The notes under the pieces: model-generated
What the model saw: the letters and a program-made list of their open reading frames with translations, nothing else
What the model was told of the DNA's origin: nothing
Databases searched by the model: none
Made by a program: the position numbers and the translations under genes
In this document: in pieces, positions 33,896 through 42,677 of the stretch
Layout of the letters: every line of letters begins with the position of its first letter
How positions within the stretch are numbered: position 1 is the stretch's first letter
DNA from: Prolixibacter sp. SD074
GTDB taxonomy: Bacteria > Bacteroidota > Bacteroidia > Bacteroidales > Prolixibacteraceae
Reading direction: 5' to 3'
Length of the DNA: 64,000 bases
NCBI RefSeq assembly: GCF_009617895.1
Contig: NZ_BLAW01000001.1
Coordinates: forward strand, 1,107,001-1,171,000

Positions 33896-34479
33896 GGTGA
33901 AACTCTGACAAAATTGAGCTGCATTACTTTTATGAAATCTCGCATTGGAAAGTCGTGACATGTTGGTTCGGAAAGTAAAAAAGATATTCCCCGGTATTTA
34001 GTCTAATTTTGTGTTTTTTGGTACGCTTTTGGCCCTTATTTGTACCGTCAATTTACAACACCTTGATTTACTGACCATATTACTTTCTGTATCGGGAAGT
34101 AATAACCTTTCTCTTATTATTCTTTTATCTTCTTTTACTGACATTTACAAGGTTGTTCTGTCCTTTTCTTGTTGCCTTTTTGCCCTTATTTGCGTAAATT
34201 ATGTTGTACAATTGTTGCCCGTATACCAAAAACTGTTGCCCAGCAACAGTTTTGGTGAAATGATGGCAGTAATTGACAGTCATTGGCACTCCTCCCTTAA
34301 TTTATATTGGAAGCGAGATAATCTGTTTCCCATTTTATAACAATATTATTTCCGTTCCACACAGAAGAAAAAAAAACTTCCCACCTGTCAGGTTTGATAA
34401 TTCCATTCGACTTATTGCACAAAAGGATAAGTAGATTGCCTTTTTACAGGCATTTATATAGTGAAATAAATATTGTTAA
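33896..34479. other. Gene-free AT-rich stretch with attR and a hairpin
   Basis: It contains TCGGAAAGTAA at 33968-33978 (candidate attR), a GGTAC/GTACC inverted pair near 34020-34046, and a strong inverted repeat at 34225-34256 (CCAAAAACTGTTGC / GCAACAGTTTTGG) not followed by a T run. An open frame at 34011-34340 has no credible start or family features. Confidence 0.5.
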
Positions 34480-35444
34480 TTGAATTAGGCATTTAAATAA
34501 TACTTTGTTTATAAGGGAAGGGCTCTGCATTAACCATTCTGGTTAAAAGGCTATCGAAGATTCTTTCCTTCATATTACTTCGGTTAAACCGGTAGCAGTA
34601 TTCATCAATATAGGCTTGCAAATTTTCGACTTGGTGGTGCATGCCCCGGAGCCAGCCTTTGAAGCCCATAATACACCTGTGCAAGTCAGGGAAGTTGCCG
34701 CCCTTTTTCCCTGAATCAACCTGCACAAGATTACTGAAGTCTTTTACCAAAGGGGAATATCCTCGCCATTTATCTGTCTTTATTTGTGCACTTGTCTCAA
34801 TGGTCATTTTCATAAACCCACCAAGTTCCTTCGAACTGCTCTGCTTGATGACCTTTCCGTACATACGGCTAACTCCTTTGCCGTTTCTCTCAATGGCAAA
34901 TACAACCAACTTCTTTTTGCCGTTTTTTCTCCCCACAACCCCTTCTTCCTGGCCGCCGACAACTGTTTCATCAACTTCGGCCTTGCCATCGATTTTATGG
35001 TTGCCACTGCTTTCCATGGCTTTCATTACCTTGCCTTTGAACTTCCAGCAGGTCTTTTGTCTTAACCCAAGCTTTCTGCTTAGTTCCGTACTGCTGATCC
35101 CTTTTTTACTCGTACTTACATAATAAACAATGTAAAAGGCCTTTAATACCGAGAACTTTAACTGGTGAAACAATGTCCCGCTCGTTGGGGAGGAGATTCG
35201 GTGGCAACTGGTACACTGTCTGTCGAATAGGCGCTTTCCGTTACAATAATTGGTGTGTCCACAATTGGGGCAAACAAAGCCAGTCCCCCATTTTAGTTCA
35301 GTCAAATATTGATAACAAGAATCTTCGTCAGGGAAACGTTCCTGAAACTCAAAAATAGTAAGGCTTCTGAATTTGTTCTCCATTTTTATAATATTTCCCC
35401 CTAAAGTAGACATTTCTATTGTATTTACAAAGAGCCTAATTCAA
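34480..35444 (-). mobile_element. IS1595-family insertion sequence with 8-base target duplication
   Basis: A 965-base element bounded by TTGAATTAGGC and its reverse complement GCCTAATTCAA; inner TIR similarity extends further (ATTT/CTTT, TAAATA). The 8-base direct repeat ATTGTTAA flanks it exactly at 34472-34479 and 35445-35452. The length and 8-base duplication are normal for IS1595 family members. It sits just upstream of the DUF302 gene. Confidence 0.92.
34493..35383 (-). CDS. IS1595-family (ISXO2-like) transposase
   Basis: A 296-residue transposase from the ATG at 35383 (an in-frame ATG at 35413 adds ten residues). It has an N-terminal zinc ribbon (CPNCGHTNYC ... CTSC) and a DDE-type ISXO2 domain: first Asp in EVDETVVGGQEEG, a second Asp in KTDKWRGYSPL and the catalytic NFPDLHRCIMGFKGWLRG block that ends with a helical region. 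It appears intact. It is about 45 percent similar by eye to the transposase at 45359. Confidence 0.93.
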   Translation of the reverse strand: MENKFRSLTIFEFQERFPDEDSCYQYLTELKWGTGFVCPNCGHTNYCNGKRLFDRQCTSCHRISSPTSGTLFHQLKFSVLKAFYIVYYVSTSKKGISSTELSRKLGLRQKTCWKFKGKVMKAMESSGNHKIDGKAEVDETVVGGQEEGVVGRKNGKKKLVVFAIERNGKGVSRMYGKVIKQSSSKELGGFMKMTIETSAQIKTDKWRGYSPLVKDFSNLVQVDSGKKGGNFPDLHRCIMGFKGWLRGMHHQVENLQAYIDEYCYRFNRSNMKERIFDSLLTRMVNAEPFPYKQSII

Positions 35445-35469
35445 ATTGTTAAATTAAAAATGTAAAATT

Positions 35470-35946
35470 ATGAAACGGAACAATTTAAAAATTTCAACAT
35501 TGCTGCTTGTAGTGATAATGTTTACTGGTTTTCTGGGACTTTCGGCCAACTTGCAGGCTCAATCTATTAAACCAGTGACAGTGCAATCTTCAAAGGATTT
35601 TGAAGGGACCAAAAGTGCCATTAAAAAGGCTGTTTCCGGAGGCGGCATGCAGGTTATGTCTGAAATGGACCAGGGAAATATGCTGTCGATGACTGGACTG
35701 AGTGTCAAGGTACATACTTTTTTTATTGGTAATCCCAACGTTGGGAAAGAAGCGTTTTCTGCCGACCCGTCCGTGGGGCTGGTAATACCCGTAAGAGTTA
35801 ATGTTTATGAGGGAAATGGGAAAACTTATGTCAGCTATTTCAAGCCCTCCGAAGAATTTGCTTCCTTCGACAATCAAAAAGTGAAAATGATTGGAGATAA
35901 GCTTGACGGCAAGTTACAAATGATGATGAAAATGATCTCTAAGTAG
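35470..35946 (+). CDS. Exported DUF302 protein
   Basis: A 158-residue protein with a signal peptide (residues 1 to about 30, ending ANLQAQ) and a DUF302 domain covering the rest (LSMTGLSVKVHTFFIGNP, VGLVIPVRVNVYEGNGKTYV, SYFKPSEEF). DUF302 proteins are small periplasmic proteins often found near thiol and sulfur oxidation genes; a biochemical role is not established. The IS element ends 25 bases upstream, so its native promoter may be displaced. A strong terminator follows. Confidence 0.85.
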   Translation: MKRNNLKISTLLLVVIMFTGFLGLSANLQAQSIKPVTVQSSKDFEGTKSAIKKAVSGGGMQVMSEMDQGNMLSMTGLSVKVHTFFIGNPNVGKEAFSADPSVGLVIPVRVNVYEGNGKTYVSYFKPSEEFASFDNQKVKMIGDKLDGKLQMMMKMISK

Positions 35947-35957
35947 GGTGTTTAAAG

Positions 35958-35989
35958 AGTCGGATAATCAATGTATTATCCGACTTTTT
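35958..35989 (+). terminator. Terminator after the DUF302 gene
   Basis: An 11-base perfect stem AGTCGGATAAT / ATTATCCGACT with a six-base loop, followed by a T run. Confidence 0.9.
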
Positions 35990-36031
35990 CCAGTGTGCTG
36001 ATTTGGATATAAAATTTTAAATTCTACTGTT

Positions 36032-36730
36032 ATGAGACAAGAAAAGAAAAAGTTATTATTGGTTATTATAAGTCTGATTATTGCAGGAATATCTCCAAAT
36101 CTTTTCCCGGTTTCACAGGCAGGTATTGCGAAGCTGTCATCTTTGGCAGTTGAGTTTTTAATTCCGTCTGTTGTAATCACCTTAATTTTGATTATGGCGG
36201 CACATGCTTTGAAATATGATGATGTGCGGAAACAAATTACTAATGGTATTATTGCCGGTTTGGTTGGCACCATTGGTTTGGAAATCGTGAGAGAAATTGG
36301 ATTCAGAATTGGCGGGATGCCAGGTGATATGCCTAAATTATTAGGGGTTTTACTTTTAGACCGGTTCGCCCAGGGGCCAAGCTTTTGGTCGAATGTGGCA
36401 GGGTGGGCTTACCACTTTTGGAACGGCGCTGCATTTGGCATCATCTTCAGCCTTTTTTTTGGCAGGGGTAAGACCTGGATGGGTATTATTTATGGAATTA
36501 TCATCGGTATTGGCTTTATGGTCAGTCCGGCCACAAGGGCATTGGGTATCGGCGCCTTTGGATTGCAATTTAAGGACGGTTGGCAATTCCTGACAACGGT
36601 TACCCTTGCACATATTGCTTTGGGAAGTGTCCTGGGGTGGATTATTTATAAAAAAAATGCTGGTATTCCGAATATTTTTGTGCGGCTAAAAAAAGGACTT
36701 TCAAATGCAAATAAAGTTGACACGACTTAA
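36032..36730 (+). CDS. Polytopic membrane protein of unknown function
   Basis: A 232-residue protein with six predicted membrane helices, for example LLLVIISLIIAGISPNLF, VEFLIPSVVITLILIMAAH and MGIIYGIIIGIGFMVSPATR. A conserved-looking WAYHFWNGAAFGIIFSLFFG segment contains His and Trp in the membrane. I do not recognise a named family; it resembles YagU/DUF1440-type proteins only loosely. It lies between the DUF302 and thioredoxin genes and ends with its own terminator. Confidence 0.7.
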   Translation: MRQEKKKLLLVIISLIIAGISPNLFPVSQAGIAKLSSLAVEFLIPSVVITLILIMAAHALKYDDVRKQITNGIIAGLVGTIGLEIVREIGFRIGGMPGDMPKLLGVLLLDRFAQGPSFWSNVAGWAYHFWNGAAFGIIFSLFFGRGKTWMGIIYGIIIGIGFMVSPATRALGIGAFGLQFKDGWQFLTTVTLAHIALGSVLGWIIYKKNAGIPNIFVRLKKGLSNANKVDTT

Positions 36731-37069
36731 TGAAATTTATCTGTCCATTTTCCTTTTGTTCTGAATTTTGGCTGCTCATCTCAAGAGCGGCTATTTTTTT
36801 GCAACCGGTTGTCAGGTTTGGATTATTCTTCGTCTAATCCATTGAAATCATATATTGTGCTGAAGCTTTTGGTGTAAAATCAAAGGTAGAAAAAGCAGGA
36901 GTTCCTTTACTTTCAGAATTTAAAAAACACGCTAGTTTACGCAGTCTTTTTGCTGATGGGTATAGTGTTATAAACTTTTAATAAAAAAAATTGTCAGGAA
37001 AGTAAAAAATCTTCGACAAAAGATAGGTAAATCACAATTTTTAAGTTAAATAAAAAAATTTAAGAAATC
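36731..37069. other. Intergenic stretch with terminator and a coding remnant
   Basis: A terminator-like stem (TGGCTGCTC / GAGCGGCTA) with a T7 run is at 36769-36800. From 36838 to 36981 a frame encodes FGVKSKVEKAGVPLLSEFKK and a stop after YSVINF, without a start codon; it looks like the tail of a lost gene of unknown type. Confidence 0.4.
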
Positions 37070-37477
37070 ATGAAAAACGTAAAAACAATCCTTTCGAGCG
37101 TGGCTTTTATCATGCTGGTTTCCGTTTCTGCCTTTGCAGCTAATGGTTCTAAAGTAATTGCAGTGGTAAACAAAGCCGATTGGTGTCCGGTGTGCCAAAA
37201 GAATGGTATGCGTGCTATGGAAACCTTCAAGGCCAATAACAAGGACATGGCCATTCAGTTTGTGGGCAATGACCTGACAAATGATAAAACAAAAGCGGAA
37301 TCGAGAAAAGCGTTAAAAAAAGTTGGGCTGGAAAAGGCAATGGCCAAATACAATGGAACAGGTATGGTGTATTTCTTCGATGCTGATTCTAAAGAATTAA
37401 TCACTCAGATAAGTGTAGCCAAAAGCAACAATGAGCTGGCCCAGGCAATGAAAACCGCTGAAAAGGCTGCAAATTAA
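37070..37477 (+). CDS. Exported thioredoxin-like protein
   Basis: A 135-residue protein with a signal peptide (residues 1-23, ending SAFAA) and a thioredoxin-like fold with the redox motif ADWCPVCQKNGM. The usual cis-Pro loop is not obvious; a GTGMVYFFDADSK segment follows instead. It probably acts in the periplasm, and the DsbD gene 400 bases downstream would be its electron source. The gene is followed by a terminator within the leader of the next thioredoxin gene. Confidence 0.85.
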   Translation: MKNVKTILSSVAFIMLVSVSAFAANGSKVIAVVNKADWCPVCQKNGMRAMETFKANNKDMAIQFVGNDLTNDKTKAESRKALKKVGLEKAMAKYNGTGMVYFFDADSKELITQISVAKSNNELAQAMKTAEKAAN

Positions 37478-37497
37478 AAATTTAAGAAAGTTAAATG

Positions 37498-37528
37498 AAA
37501 GGCGGAATAAACAGTTCCGCCTTTTTAA
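37498..37528 (+). terminator. Terminator between the two thioredoxin genes
   Basis: A stem AAAGGCGGAA / TTCCGCCTTT with a short loop and a T run. It ends 12 bases before the ATG at 37540, so it may attenuate read-through into the thioredoxin gene. Confidence 0.85.
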
Positions 37529-37539
37529 TAAAAAAAGTT

Positions 37540-37860
37540 ATGGCTAAAGAATTAACAAAAGACAACTTTGATGAAGTTGTGCTTAGATCGGAACAACCCG
37601 TTTTGGTAGATTTTTGGGCACAATGGTGTGGCCCATGCAAAGCTATTGGGCCAATAATTGAAGAACTTAACAATGAGTTTAACGGTAAGGTTCTGGTTGG
37701 CAAAGTTGATGTAGACGCCAATCAGGAACTTGCTGTGAAATTCGGGATAATGAATATTCCCACCGTCCTGTTTTTCAAAAACGGTCAGGTTGAGGACAAA
37801 TTAAAAGGTGTAGCTCCTAAAAGAGAGTTTGTAAAAAAACTTGAAAGCCTTTTATCGTAA
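37540..37860 (+). CDS. trxA: Thioredoxin
   Basis: A 106-residue cytoplasmic thioredoxin with the classical WAQWCGPCKAIGP active site, the buried Asp in LVDFWA and the cis-Pro loop MNIPTVLFFKNG. The ATG at 37540 is chosen because MAKELTKDNFDEVVL fits the family and the terminator hairpin lies in front of it. It would pass electrons to DsbD from the cytoplasmic side, and to the ArsC and peroxiredoxin-like proteins elsewhere in the window. Confidence 0.95.
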   Translation: MAKELTKDNFDEVVLRSEQPVLVDFWAQWCGPCKAIGPIIEELNNEFNGKVLVGKVDVDANQELAVKFGIMNIPTVLFFKNGQVEDKLKGVAPKREFVKKLESLLS

Positions 37861-37880
37861 ACCTTAAACAAATAGCCAAA

Positions 37881-39839
37881 ATGAAAACATTAACAACTCT
37901 TTTGTTTTTACTTGTGTCATTATCGGGATTTTCACAAATATACAACCCGGTAAAATGGGAATTAAAAGCAGAACGTTTCGCCCCTGATTCAGCCCTTATC
38001 ACGGTTAATGCTGATATTGACAAAGGATGGCACATTTACAGTCAGGTACAAAACAAAAGTGAAGGCCCGGTACCCACTACATTTGAATTTGAACACAATT
38101 CGGCCTACAAACTTGTAGGACAAACTGAAGAACCGACGCCCATTACAAAAAAAGAACCTGCTTTTAATAATGCTGAAGTTTCTTTTTTTGAAGGAAAAAC
38201 AACGTTTAACCAAAAAATTGCACTGCAAACCAGCGACAGTTTGCAAATTACAATGAAAACCACTTTTATGGCCTGCAGCGACGAAATGTGCCTTCCCCCC
38301 GATACACGCGAATTTACTGTTACAGTTGATAAAGGCCCGGAATTTGTTGCCGCCGCGCCGGTTGCCGGTTCTTTTGAACCCGAAGGAGGCGACCTGGGTA
38401 TCTGGGCAATCTTTTTTGCCGGGTTTGCCGGGGGGTTGCTGGCTTTGCTGACACCCTGTGTTTTTCCAATGCTCCCTTTAACCGTAAGTTTTTTTACCAA
38501 ACAAAGTAAAACCCGGGCAAAGGGAATCCGCAACGCATTGATTTATGCCGTGTCAATTATTGTAATTTATGTAACACTTGGTTTGACGATTTCACTTTCA
38601 TTAGGGCCAGATGCATTAAATTCATTGGCTAGCAACGGAATTATGAACCTGGCATTTTTTATCATTTTCGTAGTTTTTGCCTTGTCGTTTTTCGGGGCTT
38701 TCGAAATTACACTTCCGTCCAAATGGCTGAACGCATCAGATAAAGCTGCCGATAAAGGCGGGTTAATCGGCATCTTTTTTATGGCTTTTACCTTATCGTT
38801 GGTGTCGTTTTCCTGCACCGGGCCAATAATTGGGAGCTTGCTGGTACAAGCCGCTGTGAATGGTAACGTAATTGGTCCTGCCATTGGAATGCTTGGTTTT
38901 GCCATAGCACTAGCCCTCCCTTTTGCCTTGTTTGCGGCATTCCCCGGATGGTTAAATTCACTGCCAAAATCGGGAGGCTGGCTCAACTCTGTAAAAGTAA
39001 TACTTGGGTTTATTGAACTTGCGTTTGCCTTGAAATTTTTATCGGCTGTTGACCTGGCTTACCACTGGGGAATACTTACGCGCGAAGTGTTTATAGCGCT
39101 TTGGATAGTGATTTTTAGTCTGCTCGGATTTTACCTGCTTGGAAAAATCCGCCTGCCGCACGACAGCGAACAAAAGAAAACCTCCATTCAAGGCCTGGTT
39201 GGCAGTATACTTGTTTTTGGCCTGGTAGTTTATATGGTTCCGGGCATGTGGGGTGCACCGCTAAAGTTGATAAGTGGTTTTCCTCCACCATCGTTTTACA
39301 ATGAAGGGTGGAGCCTGCAAAATGCACCAACGGCCGGTACAAATAATTCAGACCAAACAACTGATGTGGCTAAAATTGCCGATAATGAATTCCATTGTCC
39401 TTTTGGGCTCAATTGTTTTCACGATTACGAGAAAGGAATGGCTTATGCCCAAAAGGTTAACAAACCGGTTATACTCGATTTTACCGGATGGAGCTGTGTA
39501 AATTGCCGCAAGATGGAAGATAATGTCTGGAGTGATAAAAACGTACTATCGCTGCTAAGAAACGATTACGTGTTGATTTCTCTTTATGTGGATGACAAAA
39601 CAACTCTGCCTGAGAAAGAGCAATATGTTTCTGAAATAACCAATCGCAAGGTAAAAACCATTGGCAATAAATGGAGTGATTTTCAAACGACACATTTTCG
39701 GGCTAACGCACAACCGTTTTATGTGCTCCTCGACCTTAACGGAAAGATGCTGGCAAAACCAAAAGGATATAATACAAGCATTGAAGGATACATTGATTTT
39801 CTGAATAAAGGGTTGAAAAATTTTGAAAAGGGAAGTTAA
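37881..39839 (+). CDS. dsbD: DsbD-family thiol:disulfide interchange protein
   Basis: A 652-residue inner-membrane protein in three parts: a signal peptide and N-terminal periplasmic domain (about 20-160, with cysteines in MACSDEMCLPP), an eight-helix transmembrane domain with the redox cysteines in LLTPCVFPMLPLTVSFF and LVSFSCTGPIIG, and a C-terminal thioredoxin-like domain with FTGWSCVNCRKMED (about 535-550). It carries electrons from cytoplasmic thioredoxin to periplasmic proteins. It follows trxA by 20 bases and is probably co-transcribed. Confidence 0.95.
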   Translation: MKTLTTLLFLLVSLSGFSQIYNPVKWELKAERFAPDSALITVNADIDKGWHIYSQVQNKSEGPVPTTFEFEHNSAYKLVGQTEEPTPITKKEPAFNNAEVSFFEGKTTFNQKIALQTSDSLQITMKTTFMACSDEMCLPPDTREFTVTVDKGPEFVAAAPVAGSFEPEGGDLGIWAIFFAGFAGGLLALLTPCVFPMLPLTVSFFTKQSKTRAKGIRNALIYAVSIIVIYVTLGLTISLSLGPDALNSLASNGIMNLAFFIIFVVFALSFFGAFEITLPSKWLNASDKAADKGGLIGIFFMAFTLSLVSFSCTGPIIGSLLVQAAVNGNVIGPAIGMLGFAIALALPFALFAAFPGWLNSLPKSGGWLNSVKVILGFIELAFALKFLSAVDLAYHWGILTREVFIALWIVIFSLLGFYLLGKIRLPHDSEQKKTSIQGLVGSILVFGLVVYMVPGMWGAPLKLISGFPPPSFYNEGWSLQNAPTAGTNNSDQTTDVAKIADNEFHCPFGLNCFHDYEKGMAYAQKVNKPVILDFTGWSCVNCRKMEDNVWSDKNVLSLLRNDYVLISLYVDDKTTLPEKEQYVSEITNRKVKTIGNKWSDFQTTHFRANAQPFYVLLDLNGKMLAKPKGYNTSIEGYIDFLNKGLKNFEKGS

Positions 39840-40051
39840 TTTTTTTTGAAAATTAGACCGTTTAATCTCAGGTTCATAAAAATACACGACAGTTATATTA
39901 AGTATCAAAAAATAATTTATACTGCAAAAATTAACAAATGGAAGCCTGTTACAGTAAGAGCTTTGTTTTGGAACATAAACATGAGACTTCTTGACGTAGA
40001 CAGAGGTTCTTTTGCGCACTCCCGTTGGAAAACGATTAATTTTAGTATATT

Positions 40052-40336
40052 ATGAAAGCAATATGGAACGGCAAAATGATAGCCGAAAGCAACGACATTG
40101 TAAACGTTGAGGGAAATGCTTATTTCCCGATTGAATCAGTAAAAAAAGAGTTTTTAAAAAATAGCGAAACCCACACTGTTTGCCACTGGAAAGGAACGGC
40201 ATCATATTACACCCTTGAGGTGGATGGAAAACAAAATATTGATGCTGCCTGGTATTACCCCGAACCTTCAGAATTGGCGAAAAGCATTAAAAACCGGGTG
40301 GCTTTTTGGAAAGGAGTTCAGGTAATTAAAGACTAA
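40052..40336 (+). CDS. DUF427 protein
   Basis: A 94-residue protein matching DUF427 over its whole length (MKAIWNGKMIAESNDIVNVE, CHWKGTASYYTLEVDG, AAWYYPEPS). The fold is a small beta-tent; the conserved Cys-His-Trp-Lys segment and Tyr/Trp pocket are family features. Molecular function is not established. It lies 12 bases upstream of the triple-rhodanese gene and probably shares its transcript. Confidence 0.92.
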   Translation: MKAIWNGKMIAESNDIVNVEGNAYFPIESVKKEFLKNSETHTVCHWKGTASYYTLEVDGKQNIDAAWYYPEPSELAKSIKNRVAFWKGVQVIKD

Positions 40337-40348
40337 AATAAGATTTCT

Positions 40349-41683
40349 ATGATTAATGAAATAACTACAAAAGAGATAATTGCGTTTTTGTCTGAATCAA
40401 AAAGCTTTGGAGGGGCTGGGGAGGCCTCACAAAACGTAAAAATCATCGATGTGCGGCCAGTAGAGGCTTACAACGGTTGGCAGTTGAAAAACGAAAAGCG
40501 TAGCGGCCACATTGCCGGGGCAAAAAGCCTTCCGGCTAAATGGCTGAATTATATAGATTGGATTGAAATAGTTCGGCACAAAGAAATACTTCCGGAACAC
40601 GAAATCATTGTTTACGGGTATTCGCCCGAAGAAACGCAAAAAGTGGCCGAACGGTTTGAAAAATCGGGCTATTCAAAAGTTTTAGCCTATAATCAATTTG
40701 TAAATGGATGGACTGCTAACCCCGATCTACCCATGCAAAAACTAGAACGTTACAAAAACCTGGTTTCAGCAGAATGGGTTAACGAGTTGAATTCGGGCAG
40801 AAAACCTGCTGAATATGATAATGATAATTTTGTGCTAGTCCACTCACATTACCGCAATCGCGAAGCTTATTTGAGCGGGCACATTCCGGGTGCAATTGAT
40901 ATGGATACGCTGGCTTTGGAAGCGCCCGAAACCTGGAACCGCCGTTCACCGGAAGAATTGAAAAAAACACTGGAAGAACATGGAATTACAGCCGCCACCA
41001 CCGTGGTTTTATACGGCAAATACATGGACCCCGACAACAACGACGAATTTCCGGGCAGCGCTGCCGGCGACATTGGCGCCATCCGTAATGCATTTATCAT
41101 GTTGTATGCCGGGGTGAGAGATGTCAGGATATTAAACGGCGGTTTTCAGTCATGGCAGGATGCCGGTTTTGAAACTTCGTTTACCGATGAACCCAAAAAA
41201 CAGGTGGCCGATTTTGGCGTTTCCATTCCGCGGAAACCCGAACTGGCTGTCGATACGCCCGAAGCAAAAGAGATGCTGGCCTCACCCACAGCCGAACTGG
41301 TTTGCATGCGCAGTTGGCCTGAATACATTGGTGAAGTGAGTGGCTATAACTATATCAGGGCAAAGGGCCGGATACCGGGAGCCATATTTGCCGATTGCGG
41401 CTCCGATGCTTATCACATGGAAAATTACCGTAACGTGGACCACACTACCCGGGAGTTTCATGAAATTGCTGAAATATGGGAAAAGAATGGCATTACACCC
41501 GATAAACATTTGGCCTTTTACTGTGGTACGGGTTGGCGCGGAAGTGAAGCCTGGTTTAACGCCTGGCTGATGGGCTGGCCGCTTGTTTCTGTTTACGACG
41601 GCGGTTGGTTTGAATGGAGCAACGACCCGGATAATCCTTATGAAACCGGAATTCCTGAAGAAAACTTCACGCCAGGCCGCTAA
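40349..41683 (+). CDS. Three-domain rhodanese, EanB-like ergothioneine thiotransferase candidate
   Basis: A 444-residue sulfurtransferase with rhodanese domains at about residues 5-120, 140-275 and 300-435. Only the last has the catalytic cysteine (C392 in FYCGTGWRGSEAWF); the first two loops (VYGYSPEE and LYGKYMDPD) lack it. Multi-rhodanese proteins of this length with a CGTGWRGS loop are the type of EanB, the anaerobic enzyme that transfers polysulfide sulfur to hercynine in Chlorobium. The next gene encodes the matching histidine methyltransferase. Assignment as EanB is inferred from this pairing; a general thiosulfate sulfurtransferase is the alternative. Confidence 0.85.
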   Translation: MINEITTKEIIAFLSESKSFGGAGEASQNVKIIDVRPVEAYNGWQLKNEKRSGHIAGAKSLPAKWLNYIDWIEIVRHKEILPEHEIIVYGYSPEETQKVAERFEKSGYSKVLAYNQFVNGWTANPDLPMQKLERYKNLVSAEWVNELNSGRKPAEYDNDNFVLVHSHYRNREAYLSGHIPGAIDMDTLALEAPETWNRRSPEELKKTLEEHGITAATTVVLYGKYMDPDNNDEFPGSAAGDIGAIRNAFIMLYAGVRDVRILNGGFQSWQDAGFETSFTDEPKKQVADFGVSIPRKPELAVDTPEAKEMLASPTAELVCMRSWPEYIGEVSGYNYIRAKGRIPGAIFADCGSDAYHMENYRNVDHTTREFHEIAEIWEKNGITPDKHLAFYCGTGWRGSEAWFNAWLMGWPLVSVYDGGWFEWSNDPDNPYETGIPEENFTPGR

Positions 41684-41704
41684 GACACCAAGAGAAGTTA
41701 AATT

Positions 41705-42667
41705 ATGGAAAAAAAAATACTTCTTTCACAATTAGCCACTGATACATTAAAAGGGCTCTCCTCAAATCCAAAATACCTGTTGTCGAAATATTTTTATGAT
41801 GACGAGGGAAGCCGGATTTTTCAGGACATCATGAACATGCCCGAGTATTACCTCACAGATTGCGAACATGAAATATTTTCTACTCAAAAAGAGAAAATTA
41901 CACAAGCTATTTGCGCCGGTAACAAGCTGTTTAACCTGGTAGAACTGGGCTCAGGCGATGGATTAAAAACCAAAATCCTGCTAAAGCACCTGGTTGAAAA
42001 GGGCATCAATTTTCAATACACACCCGTTGATATCAGCGCCAAAGCCAACTACGAACTGGTGGAGAGCCTGAAAAAAGAGTTGCCAACCTTACAAGTTGAA
42101 GCCAAAACCGGTGATTATTTCAGAAAATTAAAAACCCTGAACGGGCATGCTTCCATTCAAAAAATCATCCTTTTTCTGGGCGCGAATATCGGGAATTTTT
42201 CTGAAAATGAAACAACTGAATTTTTGAGCCGGCTATCAACGTATTCAAATTCTGGCGATAAAGTTTTGATTGGATTCGACCTGAAAAAATCACCTGCCAT
42301 AATTATGGAGGCTTACAACGACCCGCACGGACACACACGCCGTTTTAACCTGAACCACCTCGTGCGTATCAATCGTGAACTGGATGCTGATTTCGACATC
42401 CGGCAGTTCGAACAGCAAACTACTTACAATCCGCAAACAGGTGAAGTAAAAAGTTTCCTGATTTCAAATACCGAACAAACCGTTCAGATTGGCGCACTCG
42501 AAAAAGTATTCCATTTTGAAAAATGGGAAGCTGTCTTTATGGAACGTTCACGGAAGTACGACATTAAAACTATTGAAGAACTAGCGTTAAATCACCATTT
42601 TAAAGTGGTTCAAAATTTCACCGACCAACGGAATTACTTTGTGGATTCCCTGTGGGAGAAAATATAG
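41705..42667 (+). CDS. EgtD/EanA-family histidine N-alpha-methyltransferase
   Basis: A 320-residue SAM-dependent methyltransferase of the EgtD family. It has YLLSKYFYDDEGSRIFQDIM and MPEYYLTDCE at the N-terminus, SAM motif LVELGSGDGLKTKILL, LGANIGNFSENET and the histidine-binding AYNDPHGHTRRFN. The C-terminal MERSRKYDI substrate-clamp segment is also present. EgtD trimethylates histidine to hercynine, the precursor of ergothioneine. It sits 21 bases behind the rhodanese gene, with a transporter pair after it, and no EgtB or EgtC gene is present, consistent with the oxygen-independent route. Confidence 0.92.
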   Translation: MEKKILLSQLATDTLKGLSSNPKYLLSKYFYDDEGSRIFQDIMNMPEYYLTDCEHEIFSTQKEKITQAICAGNKLFNLVELGSGDGLKTKILLKHLVEKGINFQYTPVDISAKANYELVESLKKELPTLQVEAKTGDYFRKLKTLNGHASIQKIILFLGANIGNFSENETTEFLSRLSTYSNSGDKVLIGFDLKKSPAIIMEAYNDPHGHTRRFNLNHLVRINRELDADFDIRQFEQQTTYNPQTGEVKSFLISNTEQTVQIGALEKVFHFEKWEAVFMERSRKYDIKTIEELALNHHFKVVQNFTDQRNYFVDSLWEKI

Positions 42668-42677
42668 AAAAAATAAT

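Larger units (their letters stand above)
26901..33978. mobile_element. Integrated element at the mnmE 3' end, about 7.1 kb
   Basis: The segment between the two TCGGAAAGTAA repeats holds, all on the plus strand, a zinc-finger HTH protein, a tyrosine integrase, an unrecognised protein, an excisionase-like HTH protein, a small protein, an SF3 helicase, two small proteins (one DUF5681), and three unrecognised membrane or exported proteins. No relaxase, capsid or conjugation gene is seen. The content fits a phage satellite (P4-like layout) or small integrative mobilizable element. The left boundary is strong; the right boundary rests on the 11-base repeat. Confidence 0.7.

Noticed and set aside
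27036-34048. TTGTACCGT direct repeat (27036 and 34040) as the element's att sites
   Set aside because: Only nine bases and not tied to a gene end; the 11-base repeat at the mnmE stop is a better fit. The GTACC motifs may be arm sites instead.
34011-34340. 109-codon frame at the right of the mobile element
   Set aside because: Starts in a T-rich stretch with no promoter, low-complexity Leu/Ser composition and no recognisable domain; overlaps the hairpin at 34225.
39846-40055. 69-codon plus-strand frame between dsbD and the DUF427 gene
   Set aside because: No start context, basic random-looking composition, overlaps the start of the DUF427 gene.
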